Assembly: GCA_964588385.1 (NCBI GenBank)
Contig: CAZPPG010000008.1
Coordinates: forward strand, 1-64,000
Length of the DNA: 64,000 nucleotides
Reading direction: 5' to 3'
Origin: JAHBWV01 sp964588385
GTDB lineage: Bacteria; Planctomycetota; Phycisphaerae; Phycisphaerales; UBA1924
Notes under the pieces: generated by a model
Databases searched by the model: none
What the model saw: only the letters and a program-made list of their open reading frames with translations
What the model was told of the DNA's origin: nothing
Position numbers and translations under genes: made by a program
In this document: positions 36,986-46,010 of the stretch, one piece after another
Numbering within the stretch: position 1 is the stretch's first letter
Layout: every line of letters begins with the position of its first letter

Positions 36986-37939
36986 ATGGAACCCGCACCC
37001 CGTCACATTCCCGTCCTCATGGGAGAGGTGCTGGCCGCGTTGGCGCCCGCCGCCGGTCAGGTCTACGCCGATTGCACGGTGGGCTTGGGTGGGCACGCTC
37101 TTGAAGTTGCCCGTGTCCTCGGCCCATCCGGCACGGTGGTGATGAACGATCTGGACGACGGAAACTTGCGTCGGGCTGAGTCACGACTCCGAACGGCTCT
37201 GGGCGGGGCTTGTCCGAGACTGATTCCGTTCCTTGGAAGCTTCGCCAGACTCCCCCGTCGCATGGCGGAGGCCGGCGTTCGAGCAGACATGGTTCTGGCA
37301 GATCTCGGGTTTGCCTCAAATCAGATGGAAGATCCGGTGCGCGGCTTCTCGTTCTCTCGGGATGGCCCGCTGGACATGCGCCTTGCAACGCCGGGTACGG
37401 GTGGCTCGCACGAGACACTTCCGCCCTCGGCGGCCGATCTTGTCGCCTCGCTGCCTGAGCCGGAACTCATCCGGATCCTGCGTGAGTACGGCGAAGAGCG
37501 GCGTGCTGGAGCGATCGCGCGAAAGATTGCTGCCGCGCGACGGACGCATCCGATATCCACGACGACGGAACTGGCATCAATTGTTCGATCCGCGATCGGA
37601 AGGGCCGATCCGGGGGGCATTGATCCGGCAACCCGAACCTTTCAGGCGTTGCGAATCGCTGTGAACGACGAACTCGGAAATCTCGACGCTTTGCTCCACG
37701 CCGTCGGTGTGGGGATGGCCGCCTCGCCCCGAACCGACTGGCTGGCGCCGGGGGCCAGGGTCGGGATTATCTCGTTCCATTCACTGGAGGACCGTCCGGT
37801 CAAGGCGGAGTTCGGCCGCCTTGTCCGAGAGGGTGTGGCCATTGACCTGACAAACGGACCCGTCGGGCCTTCCGAGGGCGAAGTGGAATCCAATCCGCGG
37901 TCCCGTTCAGCAAAGCTCCGCGCCGTCGGACGGCGCTAG
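36986..37939 (+). CDS. rsmH: 16S rRNA (cytosine(1402)-N(4))-methyltransferase
   Basis: RsmH (MraW) methylates N4 of C1402 in the ribosomal P site. The signatures are HIPVLMGEVLAAL, DCTVGLGGHALEVA (SAM motif I), LADLGFASNQMEDPVRGF, RTFQALRIAVNDEL and IISFHSLEDRPVK. The start ATG at 36986 (MEPAPRHIPVL) matches the usual RsmH N-terminus; an upstream ATG at 36959 is out of pattern. It heads the cell-wall cluster as mraW does in many bacteria, but mraZ is missing; the OmpH-like gene lies divergently upstream. TACGCT at 36969 may be the -10 box. Confidence 0.94.
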   Translation: MEPAPRHIPVLMGEVLAALAPAAGQVYADCTVGLGGHALEVARVLGPSGTVVMNDLDDGNLRRAESRLRTALGGACPRLIPFLGSFARLPRRMAEAGVRADMVLADLGFASNQMEDPVRGFSFSRDGPLDMRLATPGTGGSHETLPPSAADLVASLPEPELIRILREYGEERRAGAIARKIAAARRTHPISTTTELASIVRSAIGRADPGGIDPATRTFQALRIAVNDELGNLDALLHAVGVGMAASPRTDWLAPGARVGIISFHSLEDRPVKAEFGRLVREGVAIDLTNGPVGPSEGEVESNPRSRSAKLRAVGRR

Positions 37940-38024
37940 CATTTTCCGGCGTTCCCGGCCGCCTCCATGGATGGGCAGGTGGCGCCTCTCGTGTTGATAC
38001 TCGTGCAAGCAAGGATGCGGCCAA

Positions 38025-39008
38025 GTGACCCGTGAACACAAGCTCGCTCTGATCATCGGATTCACGCTGATCCTCATCGTCGGTGTTCTCATCAGCGACC
38101 ATCTCTCCGGTCAGCGCGAACTCAAGCTCGCGTCGGTTGCCGTCGATGACGAGCGTGCCACGCTCGGCTTGGGCGACGCGATCAATCCGCTCGTGAAGTG
38201 GGCCGAGGAGAACGCCCGCGACATCGTTCCTGCGGTGCAGACCGCTCCGGTTCAGGCAGCTCCCGGCCAGGTCGAGTCCAATCGGAGCGGGTTAGCTTCC
38301 GATCCGCTCGCATCCGCATTCTCTGCTCCCCATACAGCCGAACCCGCGCCGATCGAGAGCGCTCCGGTCGTGATTGGAAATGGGATCCTCAGCGGCGAGA
38401 CCTCAGATAATCTGGATCGCGCGATCCGCAAAGCCGGCGGCGAACTCCAGCAGGGACCGGACGGCACGCGCACGCTGACCCTGAAGACTGAGCCCGAATC
38501 CCCGAGCCCGGTTCCGGAGGCCGGAACATCGGGGTTCCCCAAGGTCGATCCGAAGGACGTCACCATCTATCGCATCCAGGAGAAGGACTCCCTCTACTCC
38601 ATCGCCAAGGCCACGTATGGCGACCCCTCGCTGTGGCGAGCCCTCGCGGCATTCAATGAGGGTCGGGTCGGCAAGGACGGTTCGGTTCGCGTGAACGCCA
38701 CCATCAAGCTCCCGCCGAAGCACATTCTGACGGGCGCGTCGCCCGAGACCGCCGGAAAGCCGCCCGCGCCGACCAACAAGACTGAAATTGTCTCAAAGCC
38801 CGTCGCTGAGCCCAAGGCCGCCGCCAAGACAGCGACTGAGAAGGGCACGACCCACAAAGTGGTCAAGGGCGACTCGCTCGCGAAGCTCGCGCAGAAGTAT
38901 CTCGGTTCCAAGGATCGGGCCAGGGAGATCTTGGCCGCGAACCGCGACAAGATCAGCGATCCGAATCAGATCCAGATCGACATGGTGCTGCGTATTCCCC
39001 CGAAGTGA
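38025..39008 (+). CDS. Membrane protein with two LysM domains
   Basis: The 327-residue product begins with a membrane helix (residues about 6-24) and a low-complexity periplasmic linker (25-180). It then has two LysM peptidoglycan-binding modules, at about 183-232 (YRIQEKDSLYSIAKATYG) and 276-326 (HKVVKGDSLAKLAQKYLG). The start is GTG. It lies between rsmH and the ftsL-like gene, a position where most division clusters have no extra gene, and is probably an accessory division or peptidoglycan factor. There is no catalytic domain. Confidence 0.85.
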   Translation: MTREHKLALIIGFTLILIVGVLISDHLSGQRELKLASVAVDDERATLGLGDAINPLVKWAEENARDIVPAVQTAPVQAAPGQVESNRSGLASDPLASAFSAPHTAEPAPIESAPVVIGNGILSGETSDNLDRAIRKAGGELQQGPDGTRTLTLKTEPESPSPVPEAGTSGFPKVDPKDVTIYRIQEKDSLYSIAKATYGDPSLWRALAAFNEGRVGKDGSVRVNATIKLPPKHILTGASPETAGKPPAPTNKTEIVSKPVAEPKAAAKTATEKGTTHKVVKGDSLAKLAQKYLGSKDRAREILAANRDKISDPNQIQIDMVLRIPPK

Positions 39009-39051
39009 CGACACGGGCATGCTCGCCCGCGCCTGAGAGAGCGAGGACTCG

Positions 39052-39387
39052 GTGTTCGCCAAGATCGTCGCACTGATTCTGTCGCTGGGAATCGTCGCGT
39101 GCGCCCTGCTTGCCGTCCGGCAGGCCCGTATCCAGGCCTTTCACGAGCTCACGCAGACGCGACTGCGGATCAAGCGTCAGGACGAGCAGATCCTGCTGCT
39201 TCGTACCAGCATCGCCACGCTCGTGACCCCAGAACACGTCCACGGCATGGCCGCATCGACGACCACGCTCAAGCCGATCTTTGACGCTCCTGTTCCCACG
39301 CCGGGCCCGACGGTGTACGACGACCTCGGTCGGTCTGTCATCCATGGCGCCACACCGCCCACCGGCGAGCGGGTCCCTCACCGATGA
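39052..39387 (+). CDS. ftsL: FtsL-like cell division protein
   Basis: The 111-residue single-pass protein has a short cytosolic start, one transmembrane helix (residues about 4-22) and a helical, coiled-coil-like segment (25-60), which is the FtsL plan. FtsL forms the FtsQLB complex that activates septal PBP/FtsW. There is little sequence signature, so the call rests on topology and on the position between rsmH and the class B PBP. The GTG start is 43 bases after the LysM gene, and its stop overlaps the PBP start by four bases. Confidence 0.7.
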   Translation: MFAKIVALILSLGIVACALLAVRQARIQAFHELTQTRLRIKRQDEQILLLRTSIATLVTPEHVHGMAASTTTLKPIFDAPVPTPGPTVYDDLGRSVIHGATPPTGERVPHR

Positions 39388-41441
39388 GTGCAGTCCCCGA
39401 CTTCAGCGCCAGCACGAATCGATGGACCGCGATCGCGACCACGTTCATGATCATCGCATTGGCCGCGGTATTGCTCCGCGTCGGCCAACTGCAACTCGCC
39501 CCCCCCGGCCAACTCGCAGATCATGTCCAGGCACGGGTCACGCGGGCCACGCTGCCCGGGGTTCGAGGCGAGATCCTCGATCGTCGCGGTCGCCTGCTCT
39601 CAACCACAAGAATCGGCTACCGCGCCTTCGTCGATCCGACGCTCTTTCCCGATCCTCCCGAGGATGCGATCATCCGGCTCGCCGACGCTCTGGGCGTCAT
39701 GCCGGAGGACGTCGGCGAGCCCATCATGTCCAAGGTCGCCGTGAACGACGCCCGCTTGGCGCTCTTCCCGGAGCCGGACAAGGTCGATCAGCAGTCGCTC
39801 ACGGAGATGCTCCGACAGATGTTCTCTGAAGGAGAGCGCGACGATGACGTCGCCGATTCGCCCCGGCTCGTTCGGTACGTGCCGGTCGGCCCTGTCCTCG
39901 ATGAGGCCGGGGTGGACGCCGTCAAGGCCCTGAAGATTCCCGGCGTGCACCTCGAACGCCGCGACATCCGCGAGTACCCCGGCGGCCCGCTCGTCGCATC
40001 CGTTGTGGGCAAGGTCGGCGACGAGCCCAAGTGGTCGATCGGAGCCGAGCGCATCCTCAATGACCAGCTCCTCGGCAACAGCGGCAAGGCCGAGTACGTC
40101 CGCGATGCCCAGGGACGCCCCCTCTGGGTTGAGCCGGGTCATTGGAATCCCGCCAAGCGGGGCCAGGACGCACGCCTCTCCATCGACTTGGAACTCCAGC
40201 GCATCGCTCATGAAGAGCTGATGAAGGGCATCGCCGAAGCCGACGCCGCGGGCGGCCGGTGCATCATGCTCGACCCGCTCACGGGCGAGGTCCTGGCGAT
40301 GGTGGACATCGTCATCGAGCGTGACGATCTCGTGCCGTATGTGTGGGAGCCGCTCGATCCCAAGGCGCCGCGCCCATCGGTGCCGACCGGCTCGACAAGG
40401 CCCCGCTACAAGACCCTCGCCGATGATCCCGCGCGGAAGATCCATCCCGCGCTCGCCCGCAATCGCTGCATCGAGGATGTCTACGAACCGGGCTCGACCT
40501 TCAAGTCGTTCATATGGTCTGTCATCACCGAGCGCGGCCTCGCGAAGGCCTCGGAGGTCTTCGACACCGAGGGCGGACGCTGGTTCACGTCGTACGGTCG
40601 CTACATCGAGGATGTCACCAAGCGCGACGTCATGACATGGCAGGAAGTTCTGGTCAACTCGTCAAACATCGGGATGGTCAAGGCCGGTGAGCGCATGACG
40701 TTCCAGCAGATGCACGAGGCCATCACGCGATTCGGCTTCGGATCGCGTACCAACATCGGCCTCCCCGGCGAGGGAGCGGGCATCATTACGCCAGTGAAGC
40801 GCTGGTCCAAGTACAGCCAGACCTCCGTGCCGATCGGCCACGAAGTGGCGGTAACGCCCATCCAGATGGTGCGGGCGTTCTCTTCGTTCGCACGGCCGGG
40901 CGATCTGGCCGGCACGCTTCCCGATGTCACGCTGCGAGCCGCGGATCCGGAGTCCGTCACGATCCCGGTTGTCAATCGCGTCCTTCCGACCGAGATCGCC
41001 ATGCTCACGCGCGAAACACTGGGCGGCGTGACCCACAACGTCGAAGAACGCATGAAACTGCAAGCCCGTCAGCACCAGTTGGAGGGCGAGTCCCAGATTG
41101 CCGCCAACTGGCGATACCTTCTCTTTGGAAAGTCCGGCACCGCGGAGATCCCGCTCGGCAAGGCCCCGAAGGGCATGCGACGCCCCCGTGGCACGAGCGG
41201 CTACTTCGACGGGCAGTACAACTCAAGCTTCATCGCAGCGGGCCCCACGGAGGATCCCCGCCTCGTGTGCCTGGTGGTGATCGACGATCCGGGACCGCAG
41301 CGCGTCCGCACCCGCACCCATTACGGCTCCATGACCGCCGGCCCCGTTGTGCGCCGCGCCATGGAGCGAGCCCTGACCTATCTCGGCGCGCCCCCCTCGC
41401 CGATCCCCGATCCCGCTTCGCTCGCGAAGACCGCTGAGTGA
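39384..41441 (+). CDS. ftsI: Class B penicillin-binding protein, FtsI/SpoVD-like transpeptidase
   Basis: The 685-aa protein crosslinks septal peptidoglycan. It has an N-terminal membrane helix (about 15-37), the dimerisation/pedestal region beginning RGEILDRRGRLL, and a transpeptidase domain with Ser371-T-F-Lys374 (SxxK nucleophile), Ser426-S-Asn428 (SxN) and Lys583-S-G-T (KTG-type, here KSGT). All three motifs are intact. It is coupled to ftsL by an ATGA overlap. The cluster stops here: no murE, murF or mraY follows on this strand. Confidence 0.93.
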   Translation: MSAVPDFSASTNRWTAIATTFMIIALAAVLLRVGQLQLAPPGQLADHVQARVTRATLPGVRGEILDRRGRLLSTTRIGYRAFVDPTLFPDPPEDAIIRLADALGVMPEDVGEPIMSKVAVNDARLALFPEPDKVDQQSLTEMLRQMFSEGERDDDVADSPRLVRYVPVGPVLDEAGVDAVKALKIPGVHLERRDIREYPGGPLVASVVGKVGDEPKWSIGAERILNDQLLGNSGKAEYVRDAQGRPLWVEPGHWNPAKRGQDARLSIDLELQRIAHEELMKGIAEADAAGGRCIMLDPLTGEVLAMVDIVIERDDLVPYVWEPLDPKAPRPSVPTGSTRPRYKTLADDPARKIHPALARNRCIEDVYEPGSTFKSFIWSVITERGLAKASEVFDTEGGRWFTSYGRYIEDVTKRDVMTWQEVLVNSSNIGMVKAGERMTFQQMHEAITRFGFGSRTNIGLPGEGAGIITPVKRWSKYSQTSVPIGHEVAVTPIQMVRAFSSFARPGDLAGTLPDVTLRAADPESVTIPVVNRVLPTEIAMLTRETLGGVTHNVEERMKLQARQHQLEGESQIAANWRYLLFGKSGTAEIPLGKAPKGMRRPRGTSGYFDGQYNSSFIAAGPTEDPRLVCLVVIDDPGPQRVRTRTHYGSMTAGPVVRRAMERALTYLGAPPSPIPDPASLAKTAE

Positions 41442-41463
41442 GACAGCATCCTCGCACACGCTG

Positions 41464-42558
41464 TCATCGCGTTGCCAGCGGGCTTCGTCCCAGCACGATC
41501 TGGTCTTTCGCGCCCGGCCTCGTGACGCGGTCAATGAACTGCCGGTACGCGTTGGATGCTGCGCTCAGGTCATCATCGAAGTAGGCCTGAAACGTCGCCG
41601 TGCTGCGGCTGCGGCGATCCCGCGCCGCACCCGTCGGGCCCTGCAGGGCGACCCTCGAACCCATCTGCCCAGCCGCGGCATCCGACAACAGTTGCTCGAG
41701 CGCTCGCCTGTGCACGCCGCTGTCGCCCTCCCGCAGCCAGTGCACCAGGGCCCACACCTGCGCGTAATACACCAAGGGGTCGCTGCCGGCTCGGTCAAGC
41801 AGCGCGGACGGCTCCGACACCAGCAACGCCTCCAGAGGCATCAACTTGCCCTCTTCACGAGCCGCGCGGAGGGCGTCGTATCGCTCCACGTTCGACCACC
41901 CGAGAAACGCCGCGCGATCCTGCAGCGTGTCCCAGCGATACCCTTCCATGTACGCCGCGATGCCCTCCTCCAGCCAGATCGGCAGTCGCTCACGAAACGT
42001 CGTCTGCGTGTACTGGTGCCACCCCTCGTGGGCCGCGATCGCCAGCGTGTCCTGGAGGCCGATGTCGAAGTACACGCCCCGCCCGTCAGCGGCGTATCCG
42101 CCCCGTTGAATCCGCAGGTACACGCTCGCTCGCTCGCGCATGAGCGACTGGGTCAGGCGTGCCCATTGCGGACGTGTCGCCATGACGTATGTCTCGAGCT
42201 TCTCCCGAGGCGCGGGGAGCACGCCGAACGAACGCGTGTACGCTGCGATCGCGCCCTCAACAAAGGCCGGGAGGCGATCCAGCATCACGCCGGGCTTGAC
42301 CGTGGTCAGAATCCGGTAAGTCGGGGTCTCGATCACTTCACCCGGGAACGACTCAAACGTCCACGGCTCGCGCGAAACCACGTACGCGTTGACGCCACGG
42401 CGGACTCCCGGGTTGATGGTCTCGACTTCGCCCGATCGGAACGGTGTCCAAGCGGGCTCGGGGTCGGATGCGCAGCCGACGAGCACCATGCCAGCCGTTG
42501 CCACCGCAAGGCACCAAGGCCCGACCCGCTCAACTCCTCCCCATTGCCCATTTCCCAT
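41464..42558 (-). CDS. Lipoprotein with HExxH zinc metalloprotease motif (DUF1570-like)
   Basis: The 364-aa product has a lipoprotein signal with lipobox LVGC (Cys29). Residues 177-181 are HEGWH, and WLEEGIAAYMEGY about 20 residues later supplies the Glu ligand, so this is a gluzincin-like HExxH...E zinc peptidase related to the planctomycete DUF1570 group. Its substrate is unknown. The start is an ATG inside a tandem CCCATTG repeat (42540-42567), with the reading frame set by which of four ATGs spaced seven bases apart is used; ATG 42558 is in frame. Its 3' end converges with the PBP gene, 22 bases away. Confidence 0.78.
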   Translation of the reverse strand: MGNGQWGGVERVGPWCLAVATAGMVLVGCASDPEPAWTPFRSGEVETINPGVRRGVNAYVVSREPWTFESFPGEVIETPTYRILTTVKPGVMLDRLPAFVEGAIAAYTRSFGVLPAPREKLETYVMATRPQWARLTQSLMRERASVYLRIQRGGYAADGRGVYFDIGLQDTLAIAAHEGWHQYTQTTFRERLPIWLEEGIAAYMEGYRWDTLQDRAAFLGWSNVERYDALRAAREEGKLMPLEALLVSEPSALLDRAGSDPLVYYAQVWALVHWLREGDSGVHRRALEQLLSDAAAGQMGSRVALQGPTGAARDRRSRSTATFQAYFDDDLSAASNAYRQFIDRVTRPGAKDQIVLGRSPLATR

Positions 42559-42567
42559 TGCCCATTG
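42540..42567. repeat. Heptanucleotide tandem repeat CCCATTG (four copies) over a start codon
   Basis: Four adjacent 7-base units (CCCATTG, CCCATTT, CCCATTG, CCCATTG) occupy 42540-42567. On the minus strand each unit contains ATG, at 42565, 42558, 42551 and 42544. Only 42558 is in frame with the lipoprotein gene. The array ends 6 bases before the valS stop codon. Similar heptamer arrays (STRR) are known from cyanobacterial genomes. Confidence 0.9.
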
Positions 42568-42573
42568 CCTCTC

Positions 42574-45500
42574 TTAGAGCTTCGCCAATGCCGCCCTCGC
42601 CGCGTCCCGATCTGCCTTCGCCTTCGCCAACTGGTCACGTGTCTGATCGACCAGGTGCTTCGGGGCACGGTCCGCGTAACCGGGATTCGCCAGGCGTCCT
42701 TCGAGCGCCACAATCGACTTGTCCAGTTCGGCGATCTGCTTGGTCAGCCGCTCCTGCTCCGCGCCCGCATCCACCTGATCGGCCAGATCGCCGAGGAAGC
42801 ACTCCTTTGAGTCGAAGCTGAACGTCACCGCTGTCCCAGCCGGCTTCATCGCCGAGACTTCCGCAAGTCCCGCGAGAGTTTCCACCAGCCCTCCCGCCGC
42901 GGCAATCTCCTTCGCAAGGGCCGCATCCACGTGCAGCTTCACACGACGCTTCGGCGCCACCTGATGCTGGCTCCGCACCTCGCGGCAAGCCGTCACCAAC
43001 TGGCACAGACGCTCGAACGTGGCCTCTGCCTCCGCATCCCGCAGCGACGCATCCGTCCGCGGCCACACCTCGCGGCAGAGCATCCCGCTCCACTTCGCGC
43101 TCGCTCGCCGCGCCCCATCATTCCGATCGCCCACAAGGTCCAGTCCCGCGATGGCGGCAGTGGGGGGGAGCGATCGCACCCGCTCATGAATCGCCTCCGT
43201 GATGAACGGTGCGATCGGGTGCAGCATCCGAAGGATGGCATCGAGCGTCGCGCGCAGCACCGCCCGCTGGGCCGGGCTCGACGCGACTGTCGGCTTGATC
43301 GCTTCCAGGTACCAGTCGCAGAAATCTCGCCACAAGAGGTCGTACATGGCCGTCGCGTACGGCGCGTACTGGTACGAGGCGAGGGATTGGTCGACGTCCG
43401 CAATGGTCGTCGCCACGCGCGAGAGCATCCAGCGGTCGACGAGCGAAAGGTCCGACGGCTTGACGCTCCGGCTCGCGTCGTCGGCGCCGGCCTTCTCAAG
43501 GATTGAGACGGCGAAGCGCGCCGCATTCCACAGCTTGTTGCAGAAGTTCCGCCCCTGATCGAACTTCGGGCTGGTGTTCTTGCCGCTGGTCGGATCGCGC
43601 TCCACGGGCATCCGCACATCCTGCGTGCTCGTCGTCATCTGCACGAGCGTGAAGCGCATCGCGTCGGAGCCGTGGCTCTCGATGATGTCGAGCGGATCCA
43701 CGCCGTTGCCGAGCGACTTGGACATCTTCCGCCCCTCGCCATCCTGGATGACCGAGTGAATGAAGACGTCGTGGAACGGCACGGGGCCCTTCCCCTTGCC
43801 TCCTTCTCCCTTTGCCCCTCTGCCCCTCTGCCCCTTTGTCCCTTCCGGTCTCAAGTATCTATTGAACATCACCATGCGGCTGACCCACAAGGTGATGATC
43901 TCGCGCGCCGTGCACAGCACCGACGTCGGGTTGAAGGCATCAAGCATCTGCGGGAAATCCGCGATCCCCGTCGCCTTCGCCGCGGCTGCCGCGTCCGGCC
44001 ACCCCATCGTGCTCATCGGCCAGAGCGCGGACGAGAACCACGTGTCGAGCACGTCGGGGTCTTGGGCGATCGGACTCCTCTCAGACCCGTCGGTGTAGAC
44101 TCTACTCCTCGCAATCAAAGATACCGACTGGCTCTCGATGAGCTCACGAAGGAACTTGTCTCCACGTGGCGAACGGGCGCAAACTGCGATGTTGTCTGCA
44201 CGCGAGTTCAACACACCAGTAGCTGATGGAGCAATGATCGGTGCATCTAGAATCTGGATCTCGTCAGACAGACCTTGCTTCTGAGCAGCATCCACAATGG
44301 CTTGGCAGCAAGTCTTGAACTGCGCAAGCAACTGACGCTCGTAAGACCCCACTTCACCAGGCGTCACTGCGACTGTCTTATTGATCGCAATGTACCACAC
44401 CGGTATCCGATGTCCCCACCAGAGCTGGCGGCTGATGCACCAGTCCCTGATGTTCTCGTGCCACGTCTCATACGTCTTCGCATACCGCTCCGGGTAGAAG
44501 CGGAGTGATGCATCGCCCGCCTCTCGCTCGGCCCCATGCTTCACGGGATCGAGCTGCGCCTCCTTGTTGCCCCGCTGCTCATGCACCATCGCATCCAGCG
44601 CGGCGCCGGCCAGTTTTGGATCCGTCACCTTCACGTACCACTGGTCACTCAGATACGGCTCGATCGCCGCGTGGCTCCGATATGAGTGCCCCACGCTGTG
44701 CCGGTACAGCTTCTGCGCCTCGAGCAGCCCTCGCTCCTTGAACGCCGCGACGACCTTCTTGCGGGCCTCTTCGCGCGACAGCCCGACGAATCCGCGGGCA
44801 TCGCCGACATCCGTCCACCCGTGCGCATCGCTGATGGAGGCATCGGGGGCCATGACATTGATCACGGGAAGGTTGTGGCGCCTCCCGATCTCGTAGTCAT
44901 TGGGATCGTGCGCCGGTGTCACCTTCAGGAAGCCAGTCGCGTACTTGGCCTTGGCATCGACACCCTCGGCATCGGGATCGGACGCGGGCATGACGACGTA
45001 GTCGTCTTCCACAATCGGGATCACGCGTCCCACCAGCGGCAGTTGCACATACAGGCCGCGAAGTGCAGGCGCGCGCGGATCCCTCGGATTGATCGCGACG
45101 GCGGTGTCGCCGAGATACGTCTCGGGGCGTGTGGTCGCAACCGTGACCCATGCGTTCTCGTCGCCATCCTGCTTCTCTGCGCCTGGATAGCCCCGGGAGG
45201 CGAGCTCATCCCACGTGACCTCCTCGGCATCGCGTGGGTCGGCCGCGTTCTTGGGCTTGTGCACGAGCGGATACCGCAGGTAGAAGAAGTGGCCATCGAC
45301 CTCTTCCATCTCCACTTCGTCATCGGAGAGCGCCGTCTGCGAGACCGGGTCCCAGTTCACCAGCCGCTTGCCGCGGTAGATGAGGCCGTCCTTGAACAAC
45401 TGGAAGAACGCCTCGCGCACCGCCGCGGCACAGACCTCATCCATCGTGAACCGCTGGCGCTCCCAGTCGCACGAACACCCCATCCGCTTCAACTGGTCGG

Positions 45501-45972
45501 TGATGACCTTCTCGTACTCGTCCTTGAAGGCCTGGATCTTGCCGACAAACTCGCGCCGGCCTTCCTCCCCCTTGAAGTCCGCGCGCCGCTTCCCCTCCTC
45601 TTTCAGCACGCGCTTCTCCACCACGCTCTGCGTGGCGATCCCCGCATGGTCTGTCCCCGGCATCCACAGCGTCTCGAACCCCTTCATGCGGTGCGCCCGC
45701 ACCAGCACATCCTGCAGCGTGTTGTTGAGCGCGTGCCCGAGGTGCAGTGCCGCCGTGACGTTGGGGGGCGGGATCACGATCGCATACGGCTCCGCCTCAC
45801 CGTTCAGAACGCGTGAAGGGTCGGCGTGAAACGCCCCAGTGCTCTCCCAACGGGCGCGGATAGCATCCTCGTGCTTGAGGGGCTTGTACGCCTTCGGGAG
45901 TTCAACGGCGGGCGAACGCGCGCCCGTCTTTGGATCGATGCTGCGGGATGGATTCGGTGCTTGGTCGGCCAT
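42574..45972 (-). CDS. valS: Valyl-tRNA synthetase with two unusual insertions
   Basis: ValRS charges tRNA-Val and edits mischarged Thr. The HIGH motif is HLGH (residues 77-80) in PPPNVTAALHLGHALNN, and the KMSKS motif is at residue 749. The editing domain (CP1), the anticodon-binding region and a C-terminal coiled coil (about the last 65 residues) are present. At 1132 aa it is longer than the roughly 900-950 usual. Two insertions account for part of this: about 108 residues between HRIPVWY and DVLDTWFSSAL (about 525-634), encoded by lower-G+C DNA, and a Gly/Lys-rich 22-residue stretch (about 707-730) from an 8-base microsatellite, just before PFHDVFIHSV. It is divergent from the TPR gene across 38 bases. 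Confidence 0.95.
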   Translation of the reverse strand: MADQAPNPSRSIDPKTGARSPAVELPKAYKPLKHEDAIRARWESTGAFHADPSRVLNGEAEPYAIVIPPPNVTAALHLGHALNNTLQDVLVRAHRMKGFETLWMPGTDHAGIATQSVVEKRVLKEEGKRRADFKGEEGRREFVGKIQAFKDEYEKVITDQLKRMGCSCDWERQRFTMDEVCAAAVREAFFQLFKDGLIYRGKRLVNWDPVSQTALSDDEVEMEEVDGHFFYLRYPLVHKPKNAADPRDAEEVTWDELASRGYPGAEKQDGDENAWVTVATTRPETYLGDTAVAINPRDPRAPALRGLYVQLPLVGRVIPIVEDDYVVMPASDPDAEGVDAKAKYATGFLKVTPAHDPNDYEIGRRHNLPVINVMAPDASISDAHGWTDVGDARGFVGLSREEARKKVVAAFKERGLLEAQKLYRHSVGHSYRSHAAIEPYLSDQWYVKVTDPKLAGAALDAMVHEQRGNKEAQLDPVKHGAEREAGDASLRFYPERYAKTYETWHENIRDWCISRQLWWGHRIPVWYIAINKTVAVTPGEVGSYERQLLAQFKTCCQAIVDAAQKQGLSDEIQILDAPIIAPSATGVLNSRADNIAVCARSPRGDKFLRELIESQSVSLIARSRVYTDGSERSPIAQDPDVLDTWFSSALWPMSTMGWPDAAAAAKATGIADFPQMLDAFNPTSVLCTAREIITLWVSRMVMFNRYLRPEGTKGQRGRGAKGEGGKGKGPVPFHDVFIHSVIQDGEGRKMSKSLGNGVDPLDIIESHGSDAMRFTLVQMTTSTQDVRMPVERDPTSGKNTSPKFDQGRNFCNKLWNAARFAVSILEKAGADDASRSVKPSDLSLVDRWMLSRVATTIADVDQSLASYQYAPYATAMYDLLWRDFCDWYLEAIKPTVASSPAQRAVLRATLDAILRMLHPIAPFITEAIHERVRSLPPTAAIAGLDLVGDRNDGARRASAKWSGMLCREVWPRTDASLRDAEAEATFERLCQLVTACREVRSQHQVAPKRRVKLHVDAALAKEIAAAGGLVETLAGLAEVSAMKPAGTAVTFSFDSKECFLGDLADQVDAGAEQERLTKQIAELDKSIVALEGRLANPGYADRAPKHLVDQTRDQLAKAKADRDAARAALAKL
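43806..43845. repeat. Octanucleotide microsatellite inside valS
   Basis: About five tandem copies of an 8-base unit (CTCCCTTT, GCCCCTCT, GCCCCTCT, GCCCCTTT, GTCCCTTC) lie at 43806-43845, flanked by further pyrimidine-rich sequence from 43785. On the coding strand it encodes a Gly/Lys/Arg-rich loop. A period of eight is not a multiple of three. Confidence 0.8.
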
Positions 45973-46010
45973 GGCGGGAAGGGTATCTCCCTGCCGATAG
46001 AGATGCGAAG

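Noticed and set aside
41442..41465. GACAGC...GCTGTC hairpin between the PBP and lipoprotein genes
   Set aside because: The stem is only six pairs with a 12-base loop and no T run; a chance occurrence is likely.
44686..45816. 376-codon plus-strand open frame over valS
   Set aside because: It is antisense to the HIGH/CP1 part of valS and has no recognisable domain or start signal.
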